A stretch of DNA of 64,000 bases from positions 186,001 through 250,000 of the forward strand of contig NZ_SWCN01000001.1 in assembly GCF_005116575.1 (NCBI RefSeq). Reading direction: 5' to 3'. Under the pieces are notes generated by a model. It ran no database searches. It saw only the letters and a program-made list of their open reading frames with translations, and had not been told where the DNA came from. The position numbers were made by a program, and so were the translations under genes. Shown here piece by piece: positions 36,457 through 45,110 of the stretch (positions within the stretch are counted from its first letter, which is position 1; each line of letters begins with the position of its first letter). This DNA comes from Desulforhopalus sp. IMCC35007. Its GTDB lineage: Bacteria > Desulfobacterota > Desulfobulbia > Desulfobulbales > Desulfocapsaceae.

Positions 36457-37986
36457 TCAGCCAGCTTTCAGCTCAGTATTCCCGGCTATAACATACTGGT
36501 TTTTACCGTTTTTCTTTGCTTCATACATTGCCTTGTCGGCTGATTTGATAAGCTCTTCCGCAGATGTTCCATGGTCTGGATGAAGTGCAATGCCGATACT
36601 TGCACTGACAGATAAATTATCCTTTTTCCAGTGAATATCCATTTGTATGGCTTGAATGATCTTCGTACTGATTTTTCCTATAATTGAGACATTTCTTATC
36701 ACGGGAAGTATGATCAGGAATTCGTCTCCACCGAGTCGGGCAACAGTGTCCATTTGCCTTACATTCTTTGTGAGCCTTGAAGCGACTACCTTAAGGACAT
36801 GATCCCCGGCCTGGTGGCCATGATTATCGTTAACGAGCTTAAAGCCATCAAGGTCTATGAAAAATACGGCCAACAGAGTCTGGTCCCGCTGTGCTCTTGA
36901 TAAAGCAATGGAGAGCCGGTCCAGGCAGAGTTGCAGGGCAGGAAGGGAGGTGAGGGTGTCATGATGGGCTTCGATCAGTTCCTGAGCCATTTGCTCCTGG
37001 GCGACATGCTGGCGGTATACCATCACCGCGAAAATAAATAATATGATGAGGCTTGTCAGCATAAGCATGGAAAAATCCCATGCATCACGTTTCCACGGTT
37101 CCAGAGCTTCATCTTTGTCTATGGCTACGCTGACGAGCAGTGGCCATCTTGAGGTGGCCCGATAACTGACAATGTAGGTAGAAGATCCGCTAACCTGAGG
37201 CTGTTGGACGAATGTTCCCCATTCCCGCAGTGGAAGATGGTCGGTAAAGAGTGTTTGGTGAGCATGATTTGCATCATCAAGGTGCAGGGATTTTTGGTCG
37301 CTTGCCACCAGAAGTTGTCCATCATACCGGTAGTAGGCGACATAGCTTTTGCTGCCGATATCAAGGGCTTGAATTTGTTCCTGAAAAATTCCAGGATTTA
37401 CCACAGCAAGAGCAACCCCTGCAAATTGGTTACTCTCATCAAAAACTGCACGTGCCATGAGGAAGTGCCATAGTCCGGTGATGGGACCATCAGGGGTAGC
37501 CTCGCCAAGTAACCGGCCTTTGCGGGGAGAGCTGATATACAACTCCGGCAAATGTTCTTCACGGGCTTTTGAAAAAAAAGATTCATCTGCGATACTTAGA
37601 TCGTGGGGCATGTCTTCCCGTGACATGGCGATGATTCTGCCCATCTGGTCTGCAAAGGCAATCTCCCGGACCTGAGGCGCTTCATCAAGTAATGATCGCA
37701 GAAACAGGTCAGGATTATGGTCTGCAGCCCATATACCCGGCTTGACACTTATTGACACATTTGTGAGTAGAATATCTATGGCCTGGATGGTTCTGTTGTT
37801 GGCCTCTTCGATAAAGCGGACAAGATTTGCTGTATTTTTCTTGGCTGAAGTAATGGCACGTTCTTTGCCCTGCAGGAGCTGGTAGCACCAGATTCCAATG
37901 AAAAACAGACAGAACATTACAGCCAGGAAAAACACCCCGCTCCGTCCGCTTAATTTTAGTGTTTGTCTGGTAACCTTTCGTGGCAT
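36457..37986 (-). CDS. Membrane-bound diguanylate cyclase with periplasmic sensor
   Basis: The 509-residue protein has a membrane span at about residues 17-37 and a periplasmic sensor region of roughly 270 residues of the dCache kind. Motifs there include EIAFADQMGRIIAMSRED and YISSPRKGR. A second span is near residues 305-325, followed by a C-terminal GGDEF domain. The catalytic motif is LGGDEFLIILP (about residue 418), preceded by the inhibitory site RQMD exactly five residues before. It makes cyclic di-GMP in response to an unknown signal. Possible receivers in the window are the PilZ protein at 3369 and, by family knowledge, the GT2 synthase next door. Confidence 0.93.
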   Translation of the reverse strand: MPRKVTRQTLKLSGRSGVFFLAVMFCLFFIGIWCYQLLQGKERAITSAKKNTANLVRFIEEANNRTIQAIDILLTNVSISVKPGIWAADHNPDLFLRSLLDEAPQVREIAFADQMGRIIAMSREDMPHDLSIADESFFSKAREEHLPELYISSPRKGRLLGEATPDGPITGLWHFLMARAVFDESNQFAGVALAVVNPGIFQEQIQALDIGSKSYVAYYRYDGQLLVASDQKSLHLDDANHAHQTLFTDHLPLREWGTFVQQPQVSGSSTYIVSYRATSRWPLLVSVAIDKDEALEPWKRDAWDFSMLMLTSLIILFIFAVMVYRQHVAQEQMAQELIEAHHDTLTSLPALQLCLDRLSIALSRAQRDQTLLAVFFIDLDGFKLVNDNHGHQAGDHVLKVVASRLTKNVRQMDTVARLGGDEFLIILPVIRNVSIIGKISTKIIQAIQMDIHWKKDNLSVSASIGIALHPDHGTSAEELIKSADKAMYEAKKNGKNQYVIAGNTELKAG

Positions 37987-38138
37987 CTTCCCATTTTTAA
38001 CAGTTATTTTTACAAGAGCCTAAAGATGAATTGGTCTTCTTTTGAGCTGAAAAGATTGAGGGAATTTATAGTGATTGGTATATCATTGATAGCATAAAAT
38101 GACAAATCAACGGTTCATGTTAACTGAAAAGGGGAAAA

Positions 38139-38930
38139 ATGAAACTTTATTTACCAATTATTATCGCGCTCGCTACTTTTTTCTGCTCTTTTTCGAAAAT
38201 GGTCGAAGCCGGACATTTGGATAGTATTAGGACTGCAAATCTGCTTCGGGTATGCCACTGGCCGGCCTATTATGGTATTTCTTTTGTAAACAATAAAAGT
38301 GGTGAGCTAGAAGGCATTGATATTGATCTTGCCCGAGAGTTGGCAAACGATCTTGAAGTTAGCCTGGAATTCGTGCAAACGAGTTTTGCCACTTTTATTG
38401 AAGATATCAAAGAGGACAAGTGTGATATTGCAATGTTTGGGGTTGCAATCACCGGCCAGCGGGCGGAGCATCTGGATTTTAGCAAGCCGTATCTCAAAAG
38501 TGACATTTATGCCGTAACCACCAAGGCGCATCCGACCATCAAGTCCTGGAAAGATCTGGATCAGGAAGGACATATCATTGTGGTGCAAAAGGGAACCTGG
38601 ATGGAGGATGCTGCGGTGGCATTCCAACATGCTTCCATTCTCTCGGTAGTGAAGTTCCAGCAAAGAGAAAAAGAAGTCCGCTCCGGACGTGCAGATGCTT
38701 TTCTTACCGATTATCCCTACGGAACAAAAATTTTAAACACCTATGACTGGGCCCGTCTACTGGCGCCAACTGAGTCGGTGTATGAAATGAACTATGCCTA
38801 TGCAGTCAACAAAGGCGATGCAGAGTGGTTGTTTGTTGTTAATAATTTTGTGACACGAATTAAGATCGATGGCAGATTGAAAAAATATGCCGAAAAAAAT
38901 GGTCTTCTGCCTATCGCATATCTAGAGTAG
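38139..38930 (+). CDS. Periplasmic solute-binding protein (family 3, amino-acid type)
   Basis: The 263-residue protein has a signal peptide (to about VEAG, residue 25), then the family-3 pattern: LRVCHWPAYYGISF, LEGIDIDLARELANDL, CDIAMFGVAITGQRAEHLDF (close to the signature G-x-T-x-x-x-R-x-x-x-x-x-F) and VVQKGTWMED. It should bind an amino acid or similar small solute in the periplasm. No ABC permease or ATPase genes are adjacent. It may serve a distant transporter or act as a sensor, given the diguanylate cyclase upstream on the other strand. AAAAGGGGAAAA precedes the ATG. Confidence 0.87.
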   Translation: MKLYLPIIIALATFFCSFSKMVEAGHLDSIRTANLLRVCHWPAYYGISFVNNKSGELEGIDIDLARELANDLEVSLEFVQTSFATFIEDIKEDKCDIAMFGVAITGQRAEHLDFSKPYLKSDIYAVTTKAHPTIKSWKDLDQEGHIIVVQKGTWMEDAAVAFQHASILSVVKFQQREKEVRSGRADAFLTDYPYGTKILNTYDWARLLAPTESVYEMNYAYAVNKGDAEWLFVVNNFVTRIKIDGRLKKYAEKNGLLPIAYLE

Positions 38931-39094
38931 AGATTCTGAAAACATCACTGTTATTTTCTTGGAGAGAAGCTGTGTACTTTTGAGTGATAAAACAGTGCGG
39001 TTATCAGATTATAATCTATAATTGATCGGATAACCGCATAACAAATCTAAGTTGTTAATTTCTGTTGTGCAGTTCAATGTAAGTTCTTGATTTG

Positions 39095-39394
39095 CTAATC
39101 CCCCATGCCAATTTGCTTCTTTGCCAGATATTTGTCGAGCATATCAATTGCTTGAGCTTTTTTCTCCTCTTTACTGAGATTGGGGTTGCTGTAGATCTTT
39201 TCTAATGATTCGGAGATTGCTTCGGCCGTTTTATCAAGATGAGTTTTTAAATGTTTTTCGTATTGAGCATGTGCCGCCGGATCAGAGCAATACCAGTCTT
39301 TACCGGTATCTTGACCGTTCGAGAGAAGTGGAGCGGCAAAAGCGAGAACAAGGGTAAGAGTAAAAACTATCCTGCTGTTTTTTCTTTTCAACAT
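39095..39394 (-). CDS. Small exported hypothetical protein, 99 residues
   Basis: I start at the ATG at 39394 (MLKRKNSRIVFTLTLVLAFA), seven bases after GGGGAG; the longer frame has no signal character. The signal peptide is likely cut near LLSNGQ. The mature part is alpha-helical and charged (WYCSDPAAHAQYEKHLKTHL, then SLEKIYSNPNLSKEEKKAQA) with a single cysteine. No family is recognised. It is the last chromosomal protein gene before the integration site. Confidence 0.65.
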   Translation of the reverse strand: MLKRKNSRIVFTLTLVLAFAAPLLSNGQDTGKDWYCSDPAAHAQYEKHLKTHLDKTAEAISESLEKIYSNPNLSKEEKKAQAIDMLDKYLAKKQIGMGD

Positions 39395-39639
39395 AATCAA
39401 ACTCCCCATATGCATAATTGAACAGCTTAAAATCCCGGGGTTTCGATACGCCACCGTAACCGGGATCTTGTATCTTACATTATTTGCATATACTTACTAC
39501 GTGTATTTATTGTTAGCCAATAGGGGGTTGTTGTGTCAAGGCAAAACAGCTGGTTCTGCCTGGCATCCGAATATAATTAAAGTGAAAAAGACTGTGCCCT
39601 GGTGAGAGCTGGGAGGTGTAACAACGTCGTGGCATATAA

Positions 39640-39679
39640 AAAAAGGCACGTTGCTCATTACTGAGCAACGTGCCTTTTT
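39640..39679. terminator. Terminator downstream of the tRNA-Met 3' end
   Basis: AAAAAGGCACGTTGCTCA pairs with TGAGCAACGTGCCTTTTT across the loop TTAC. The A and T tracts make it usable in both directions. It lies just past the 3' end of the minus-strand tRNA-Met sequence and would have ended its transcript. Confidence 0.88.
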
Positions 39680-39686
39680 CGTATCT

Positions 39687-39737
39687 TGGTAGCGGGGACA
39701 GGATTTGAACCTGTGACCTTCGGGTTATGAGCCCAAA
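39687..39737 (-). other. tRNA-Met(CAU) 3' portion: attachment site of the element
   Basis: Read on the minus strand, the sequence is GGGCTCATAACCCGA then AGGTC, ACAGGTTCAAATCCTGT, CCCCGCT, A and CCA. This is the anticodon loop to the 3' end of an elongator tRNA-Met. The 5' half is missing: beyond 39737 the sequence has no D arm or 5' acceptor strand and turns AT-rich. The break fits site-specific integration into the tRNA gene, with an intact copy expected at the far end of the element outside the window. The crossover lies within or near the anticodon stem-loop. An integrase gene starts 170 bp inside. Confidence 0.85.
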
Positions 39738-39850
39738 CATTTTTACTTCCCTTGTTTTACTTCATTTTATGTTACTCACTGTAAATATTGATGTAATATG
39801 TTTTTCCCTTCCGTTGACATACTTTGTTTTACCTAGTATTATATCACTTA

Positions 39851-39886
39851 TGCGGGGAATAGTGCGGGGAATAGTACGGGGAAAGA
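39851..39886 (+). repeat. Three tandem 12-bp repeats before the integrase gene
   Basis: TGCGGGGAATAG occurs twice in tandem (39851, 39863), followed by the near copy TACGGGGAAAGA (39875). They lie between the attachment site and the integrase start. They could be arm-type integrase sites or an autoregulatory operator. Confidence 0.6.
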
Positions 39887-39907
39887 AAATGGATGGAGAG
39901 CAGGCGG

Positions 39908-41059
39908 ATGGCTATAAAAGAAAGGTTTAAGACAAATTATCCAGGTGTTTTTTACATCATCGGGCAGTCGCTAATCAAAAATAAGCCGGAAAAAATTTAT
40001 TACATAAGATTCCGCAAGGATGGTAGAGAGACGGAAGAAAAGGCCGGGCGTCAATTTCAGGACAATATGACTCCGGCCAAGGCTAACACCCTCCGCGCTG
40101 AAAAAATAAACGGTACAAAGCTAACCAACCAAGGTAAACGGGCTGAGATTGAAGCGATCAAGGAAGCTGAAGCGGGTCGGTGGACGATTGAGAGGCTTTG
40201 GGCTGAGTACAAACGATGCAAGTCTAATCTCAAAGGCATTATAACCGACGAAAATCGTTATAAACTCTACCTTTCTGCTCCTTTTGGTGATAAACAACCA
40301 TCAGAGTTGCTATCTCTTAATATTCACAGGTTACGCATTTCCCTTCTTAAAAAGAAATCACCCGGCACCGTTAAGAATGTTCTTGAACTTCTGCGGCGTA
40401 TATTAAATTTCGGAAAAAAAAATAGACTCTGCGAAGGTATCAATTTCATAATTGAGATGCCTGAAGTGGATAATGAAAAGACGGAGGATTTATCTCCAGA
40501 GCAACTCTCTTCTCTTCTGCAAACCTTAGATGAATCTACGGACATAATTGCATCGAATATGATGAGAATGGCCCTTTTTACAGGTATGCGGCGAGGAGAA
40601 TTGTTCAAGTTGCAGTGGGATGATATAGATTTTGGCAGGGGATTTGTATTTCTTCGTGATCCTAAGGGGAATAAAGGACAAAAAATACCCCTGAACGATG
40701 GAGCAAGGCAGACACTGGCCATGATGCCAAAAACGAGTACGTATGTGTTTCCTGGCAAGTCTGGCGGTCAAAGAGTTGATATAAACAAGGCGGTGAACAA
40801 GATCAAGAGAGCAGCAGGTCTTCCTGATGACTTCCGTCCTCTTCATGGTTTAAGACACACTTATGCCTCTATGCTGGCCTCAAGTGGTAAAGTTGATATC
40901 TACACTTTGCAAAAATTAATGACGCATAAATCGGCGGCAATGACACAACGGTATGCACACTTGAGAGATGATGCTCTGAAACAAGCTTCAGATTTGGCAA
41001 GCGATCTGATAGATCAAGCCTTTGATATAAAAATATTAGCTGCGGAAATTGAAGAATGA
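39908..41059 (+). CDS. int: Tyrosine-type site-specific integrase
   Basis: The 383-residue protein (from ATG 39908, with GGAG nine bases upstream; an ATG at 39893 gives 388) is a tyrosine recombinase. The arm-binding N-terminus holds DGRETEEKAGRQFQDNMTPA. The catalytic domain has FTGMRRGELFKLQWDDI (first Arg), LHGLRHTYASML (H-x-x-R), and LMTHKSAAMTQRYAHL with His and the nucleophilic Tyr. It lies next to a cut tRNA-Met gene, the usual target of such enzymes, and should integrate and excise the element. An AlpA-like HTH gene at 43213 could encode the excisionase. Confidence 0.95.
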   Translation: MAIKERFKTNYPGVFYIIGQSLIKNKPEKIYYIRFRKDGRETEEKAGRQFQDNMTPAKANTLRAEKINGTKLTNQGKRAEIEAIKEAEAGRWTIERLWAEYKRCKSNLKGIITDENRYKLYLSAPFGDKQPSELLSLNIHRLRISLLKKKSPGTVKNVLELLRRILNFGKKNRLCEGINFIIEMPEVDNEKTEDLSPEQLSSLLQTLDESTDIIASNMMRMALFTGMRRGELFKLQWDDIDFGRGFVFLRDPKGNKGQKIPLNDGARQTLAMMPKTSTYVFPGKSGGQRVDINKAVNKIKRAAGLPDDFRPLHGLRHTYASMLASSGKVDIYTLQKLMTHKSAAMTQRYAHLRDDALKQASDLASDLIDQAFDIKILAAEIEE

Positions 41060-41085
41060 TATCCAGTTTTGGTAACGGAGAATAA

Positions 41086-41646
41086 TTGTCATTGCAGATA
41101 AGAAGGTTTGGTTAGACACTCCTGGACTGAAGGATGTTCTCGAACAAGAAGTGCCATTGGCCGGAAAACTCTTGGTAAATGGAGATTATCCTTGTTAGAG
41201 GGGCACCTCGAACAGGAAAAAGTCATATTAGAGACAAAGTTTGGGAAAACAGTGGGCTAGAAAAAATACAAGAAGGTGTGATCAACTGTGCTGCCATACC
41301 CAGCGATTTAGCTGAGAGTTTGCTTTTTGGACACAAGAAGGGGGCATTTACCGGAGCAATTAAGGATAAAACCGGACTGCTTTTTGATGATTCAGTTCCT
41401 TCCAAAATTGTACTTCTTGAAGAGATTGGCGAATTACCTAAGTGGATACGCCGTTTATCTAAATATGTCCAGGCAAAGCTTTTATTATTTTTTGACACTG
41501 GTTCTATCATGCCCGTTGGTGCAAACTGGGGCGAGGGAGAACGATCTACCCTGAAAATTATAGCAACTTCAAAAGCAGAAAATGATATATTTCTGCTTGA
41601 CTTCTTGGCTCAGTTTTGGGAGATAAAAGCTCTACCCCATTCATGA
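41086..41646 (+). pseudogene. Frameshifted sigma-54-activator AAA+ fragment
   Basis: The frame from 41179 encodes VRGAPRTGKS (Walker A), ESLLFGHKKGAFTGA (the sigma-54 contact loop GAFTGA), IVLLEEIGELP (Walker B) and LKIIATSK (sensor I). That is most of the AAA+ core of a bacterial enhancer-binding protein. An upstream frame (41086-41196) reads WLDTPGLKDVLEQEVPLAGK and LLVNGDYP before a stop. It joins smoothly to the Walker A region if one frameshift near 41190 is allowed. No regulatory domain or DNA-binding HTH is attached. It is probably a decayed gene, though a short stand-alone AAA+ protein of 155 residues cannot be ruled out. Confidence 0.6.
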
Positions 41647-41670
41647 ACGAAGAAAAAATATATCTTATTT

Positions 41671-41778
41671 GATGCTTTGATACAAGCGGCAGATCTGGCC
41701 GGGGACATAATCAATGATGCAATAAATCAAAATTGCACAACAATAGTCCGACTTGCAAAGAAATTAAATAATGAATAA
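41671..41778 (+). pseudogene. C-terminal remnant of a second tyrosine integrase
   Basis: Thirty-five codons encode DALIQAADLAGDIINDA and a short tail before a stop. This matches the C-terminus of the complete integrase upstream (DALKQASDLASDLIDQA) at 11 of 17 positions and in position relative to the stop. It suggests that an older, related integrase gene was here and has been deleted down to its end. Confidence 0.5.
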
Positions 41779-41839
41779 TCAACGAGGATTCAAATCTGAA
41801 ATTATTATGTTTATTCCAGAATGAAAGAGTGAGCGATAA

Positions 41840-42109
41840 AAGCTTCTTGCTTATCATGGGATAAGCGCGGAAGATTTTTTCTGGTGCACCACCCAGCAAC
41901 AGGAGGTGGACTATGTTGAGGAGAATCAATCTGAGCTTTTTGCCTGGGAATTCAAATGGAATATCAGGGCAAAGGCCCGTTTCCCGAAGACCTCTGTAGA
42001 AACCTATCCGCAATGCAGAACCGCCATAGTGACTCCTGATAATTTCGAGTCAAGTGGATTACTTTTATTGAGCAATGAGAGTAAGAAATCTTTGCCATGG
42101 TTTTTTTGA
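41840..42109 (+). pseudogene. C-terminal remnant of a DUF4143 ATPase
   Basis: A stretch without a proper start encodes FFWCTTQQQEVDYVEENQSE then LFAWEFKWNIRAKARFPKT. This is the D-Y-x-E ... A-x-E-F-K-W ... F-P-K-T pattern at the C-terminus of AAA ATPases with DUF4143. The ATPase domain is missing and the frame ends after about 90 codons. The next 190 bp to 42295 hold no other supported gene. Confidence 0.6.
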
Positions 42110-42295
42110 TAATTGAATTGACAATTTGTTCACGTAAGGGGTAATGGGGCTCAAGAAGGGTAACCAAAAAACGACCCATTATAATCAGTTTTCAAACTGG
42201 ATAGGGCAGGTAGGACCCGAAAAGCCGTAACCTTGACGGCCTGTCGGTTGATTTCTATATCAAGGGAATGATCTAAATAGAAGGATTGGGGTACA

Positions 42296-43039
42296 GTGTA
42301 TTTTCTCAAAGAGACAGCCGATAAAGTACAGACTACCGAGAACGATATTTTACGCAGAGCGATGCTCAGCAAGCATGGTATTTCTTTTTTCAGCAACCAC
42401 GCAGATGTTTACTTGTCAATTTGGTATACAGGTTTTCTTTGGAAAAGAAGTACAGAATATGTTTTGGGAGGTCTCAGGGAATGGAATGGCCTCCTTGATA
42501 TTCGTCCTGTTGATGTGCCAGTGATTTTATCAAATTTGAAGCCTGTCTACCTTTCCTCTTTTATAGAAAAACGCGATCAATATATAGCATTGGAATCGCG
42601 TCCTACTGGGCAATCATACGAAATAGATCCATATATCAATACCAGAGAGACAAATGAGGGAGTTAGGTCTCGCTTGCTTGAATGTCCTGAAAGACTTGTA
42701 CCTTTGCTTAAGAAAGTGGAAGTTTCAAGAGATAACATTTTAGTTAATGACTGGAATTTTAATCTGTTAAAAATGTTATGTTCAGGTAATACAAATTCAA
42801 AATCTTCATTTCCTGTTGATCCTGTCGCCCAAAAAGATATGTCCGTCATATTGAGGGAAGAAGAAAAACCATTGCGAACCATAGAGACGATAGCGAAATA
42901 CTGTGGAGTCCACGCAAAAACCATTAAGCTTTGGAGAAAGCGTGATAAGGATTTTCCCGCGTCGTCAGTCGGTACCGGTACAGTGACGGCATTACCGTCT
43001 GAATTAAATGCTTGGATGTTGCGAAATAATAAAAAATAA
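42296..43039 (+). CDS. Hypothetical protein with C-terminal HTH, 247 residues
   Basis: The start is GTG with GAAGGATTGGGG upstream. The N-terminal region (LKETADKVQTTENDILRRAM) looks like a helix-turn-helix-type lead as seen in mobile-element regulators. The middle is unrecognised. The C-terminus (LRTIETIAKYCGVHAKTIKLWRKR, quoted in part: IAKYCGVHAKTIKLW) is a clear helix-turn-helix resembling MerR/terminase-small-subunit HTHs, followed by LPSELNAWM. It probably binds DNA and may regulate the element. It stands alone in the worn cargo region but has a normal coding pattern. Confidence 0.65.
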   Translation: MYFLKETADKVQTTENDILRRAMLSKHGISFFSNHADVYLSIWYTGFLWKRSTEYVLGGLREWNGLLDIRPVDVPVILSNLKPVYLSSFIEKRDQYIALESRPTGQSYEIDPYINTRETNEGVRSRLLECPERLVPLLKKVEVSRDNILVNDWNFNLLKMLCSGNTNSKSSFPVDPVAQKDMSVILREEEKPLRTIETIAKYCGVHAKTIKLWRKRDKDFPASSVGTGTVTALPSELNAWMLRNNKK

Positions 43040-43212
43040 CCACACTCCCTTATCTTCCCCAATTTACCCCTAATTTCCCCCTGTATCACCTCTCTGTTTT
43101 CCCCCTATTTATCCCCGTTTTGCTTCTGCAGCTTTTTTCTGATTGTGTAATTATTCCCGCATATCCAATAGGGTATTGGGTGTTATTTTATTCAATAGAA
43201 GGAGAATATGTG

Positions 43213-43428
43213 ATGGCAGAAAAAAAATGGATTAGTGAAAAAGAAGTTGAGGCGATGACAGGACGGAAATTACAGACCCTACGGAACGATCGGTTTCATG
43301 GACGTGGTTTTCCTTACGTGAAAAATGGAAAATCAGTGAGATATTTGGTCGATGATGTTGTGGCATTCATGGAAGCGAGGCGGGTTTCTACCTCAGATGA
43401 CCCGCAGAAACAAAATGTGCCTCTTTAA
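43213..43428 (+). CDS. AlpA/excisionase-like HTH protein, 71 residues
   Basis: The short protein reads KKWISEKEVEAMTGRKLQTL at the start, then GRGFPYVKNGKSVRYLVDDV, then VAFMEARR. This is the layout of the helix-turn-helix 17 / AlpA family used by excisionases and regulators of mobile elements: a winged HTH with the (G)-x-x-x-R-Y-x-x-x-D-V end. I start at the ATG at 43213, eight bases after GGAG; a GTG at 43210 is also possible. It could be the recombination directionality factor for the integrase. Confidence 0.8.
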   Translation: MAEKKWISEKEVEAMTGRKLQTLRNDRFHGRGFPYVKNGKSVRYLVDDVVAFMEARRVSTSDDPQKQNVPL

Positions 43429-43837
43429 TGACCGGACACGAAAAAGCGACTTCCCTTGAATTGGCTGGCAGGCCGGTAGTCGCTCTCTCACAACAGAAAT
43501 ATCATAGCATTATTCATCTACAAAAACGACCAGATAAACTTTTTTTCACATGGACAGGTGCGCCTGGCCGTGAAAATTGCGAGAAAACGCAAGGAGGTCA
43601 ACCATGACCATAGTAGCGATTTATCAGGGTGCATGGATTTGTAATTGTATATTTAATTACATTCATCCTGCTACTGCGCAAAACAGAGCGTAGCGACAAT
43701 TCGGATTCTATTATCACGAAGGTTGTTGTTCAGGTGACTATGCACATGATCTTGAAAACAGCATTTTACAGCGGGGTAAACTCCCCTGCTGTGGGAAGTC
43801 TTGCCCTTATTTTAGTCAATCTAAAGGAGGCAAGGCG
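43429..43837. other. Stretch without a secure gene, 409 bp
   Basis: A stem GCGACT/AGTCGC spans 43446-43483. An excellent ribosome site (AAGGAGG at 43591-43597) precedes an ATG at 43604 that gives only 29 codons. An overlapping hydrophobic frame (GTG 43629 to 43847, 72 codons, starting MHGFVIVYLITFILLLRKTE) could be a small membrane protein. Either may be a leader; neither is recognised. Confidence 0.35.
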
Positions 43838-44077
43838 ATGGTTATAAACCTGATAAAAAAAAAGTGGATCACAATAATGCGAGCCGGCTCAAAAAAACTC
43901 AAAGCCAATCACATGCTATACAATCCATCAAACAAAACAGAATCACGACTGAAAAATATCACAATTGCAAAAAATACGCATAATAAGCAATTTCAAATAC
44001 ATACTAGTCGGAACACAACATTTTTCTTGTCATTGACATGGTCTTTTACTTCGATGCCTAATGAGGTGAAGCCATGA
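43838..44077 (+). CDS. Small basic hypothetical protein coupled to radC
   Basis: The 79-codon ORF follows AAAGGAGG by seven bases, a strong ribosome site. It overlaps the radC-like start by four bases (ATGA), which is typical of translational coupling. The product is basic and lysine-rich (LIKKKWITIMRAGSKKLKAN) with no recognised domain. The strong site and the coupling favour a real gene, but composition alone would not. Confidence 0.4.
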   Translation: MVINLIKKKWITIMRAGSKKLKANHMLYNPSNKTESRLKNITIAKNTHNKQFQIHTSRNTTFFLSLTWSFTSMPNEVKP

Positions 44078-44553
44078 TATTGTTTGTCCAAAACGAACAG
44101 GGACAATATACCCCTGCAACGTCAAAAATCATCATCAAAGAAGGTCTTTCTCACACTCGTGCTGCTTTGAAAAAAGGAACTGACTATATTGGATCGACAG
44201 AAGATGCAAAGGAGGCGATCTCCACCCTTCTCATAAAAAAACAGCGTGAGGTCTTCGGCTGTCTGTTTTTAGACTGTAACCACAGAATTATTAAATGGAC
44301 AGAAATGTTTTTTGGTACTATCGATTCTACAGTTGTCCACCCTCGCGAAGTGGTCAAAGAAGCACTACGTTTAAATGCCGCCTCGGTAATTTTGGCCCAC
44401 AACCATCCTTCAGGGAGTAGTAATCCAACACGACAAGATATTGAGATCACACGTATTTTGAAAAATATATTGTTGGTTGTAGATGTTCTGGTGCTGGATC
44501 ACATAATCGTAGGAGATGACGTGACATCTCTTAGCGACAAAGGACAGTGTTAA
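44074..44553 (+). CDS. radC: RadC-family JAB/MPN-domain protein
   Basis: The 159-residue protein has the RadC domain without the N-terminal HhH part, as is usual on plasmids and integrative elements. Its metalloprotease-like motif is complete: LAHNHPSGSSNPTRQDIEIT (H-x-H-P-S-G-x-x-x-P-S/T-x-x-D), with a preceding glutamate region (VHPREVVKEALRLNAASVI). The end DHIIVGDDVTSLSDKG is slightly short of the standard sequence. Function is unsettled; a role in DNA repair was once proposed and later withdrawn. An ATPase remnant starts at its stop codon. Confidence 0.88.
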   Translation: MILFVQNEQGQYTPATSKIIIKEGLSHTRAALKKGTDYIGSTEDAKEAISTLLIKKQREVFGCLFLDCNHRIIKWTEMFFGTIDSTVVHPREVVKEALRLNAASVILAHNHPSGSSNPTRQDIEITRILKNILLVVDVLVLDHIIVGDDVTSLSDKGQC

Positions 44554-44554
44554 T

Positions 44555-44962
44555 CTCTTAGATCTGAAATCCTCTCTCGACGAAGCCCAGGAAATGTTGA
44601 CCGGTTCCCTTAATGAGCTGAGTTTGCTCGGCAGTGCCAACTTCGATTCCCAATGTTTACTTACCACCGTCCTCTGCGGCGATACCCGCCTGCCCGAACG
44701 TTTTCTTTCCGAATCACACGTTTCCTTGGGCAGTCGGATCATACTTCGCCTGACTCTTGGATCATACGACAGAACGATCCTTCACCTGTATCTGGAGTAT
44801 GGCCTGACGCAGGCCGGGGCTCTCCATCTCATGAGTCCGGTTCTTGTGGAAACCCTCGTCGATCACGCGGCGGGAAACCTCCGGGTTCTCAACAATAATA
44901 TTGCGGCGGAACTCTTGCTCAGCGGTTTGGCAATATCAATGAAAGTCCCAGAGGCTCGGTGA
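44555..44962 (+). pseudogene. Remnant of an ExeA-type AAA ATPase from a transposon
   Basis: The frame contains the Walker B region LDEAQEM, then LNELSLLGSANFDSQCLLTT, LCGDTRLPERF, LGSRIILRLTL, and AGALHLMSPVLVETL with AAGNLRVLNNN. It is the C-terminal half of the ExeA-like ATPases that accompany DDE transposases. The Walker A half is absent: the match begins right at the RadC stop, so the 5' part was lost in a rearrangement. The next 148 bp to 45110 hold no recognised gene. Confidence 0.7.
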
Positions 44963-45110
44963 AACGGAGGCGGGTTCTGCTTAGGAGCAACCCGCCAAGG
45001 GATAGCCGGATGGGCGATGAATAGTCGTCGTAAAAAAGGGGGATCCATAGTTCGGGCTGCCTCTGTTTATTCCATCGGTCGCGCTAACGCTATAGCTGGC
45101 ATAGAAACCT

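Noticed and set aside
39513-39740. Minus-strand ORF over the tRNA-Met fragment
   Set aside because: It is a chance frame through the tRNA sequence and terminator, a common artefact at tRNA genes.
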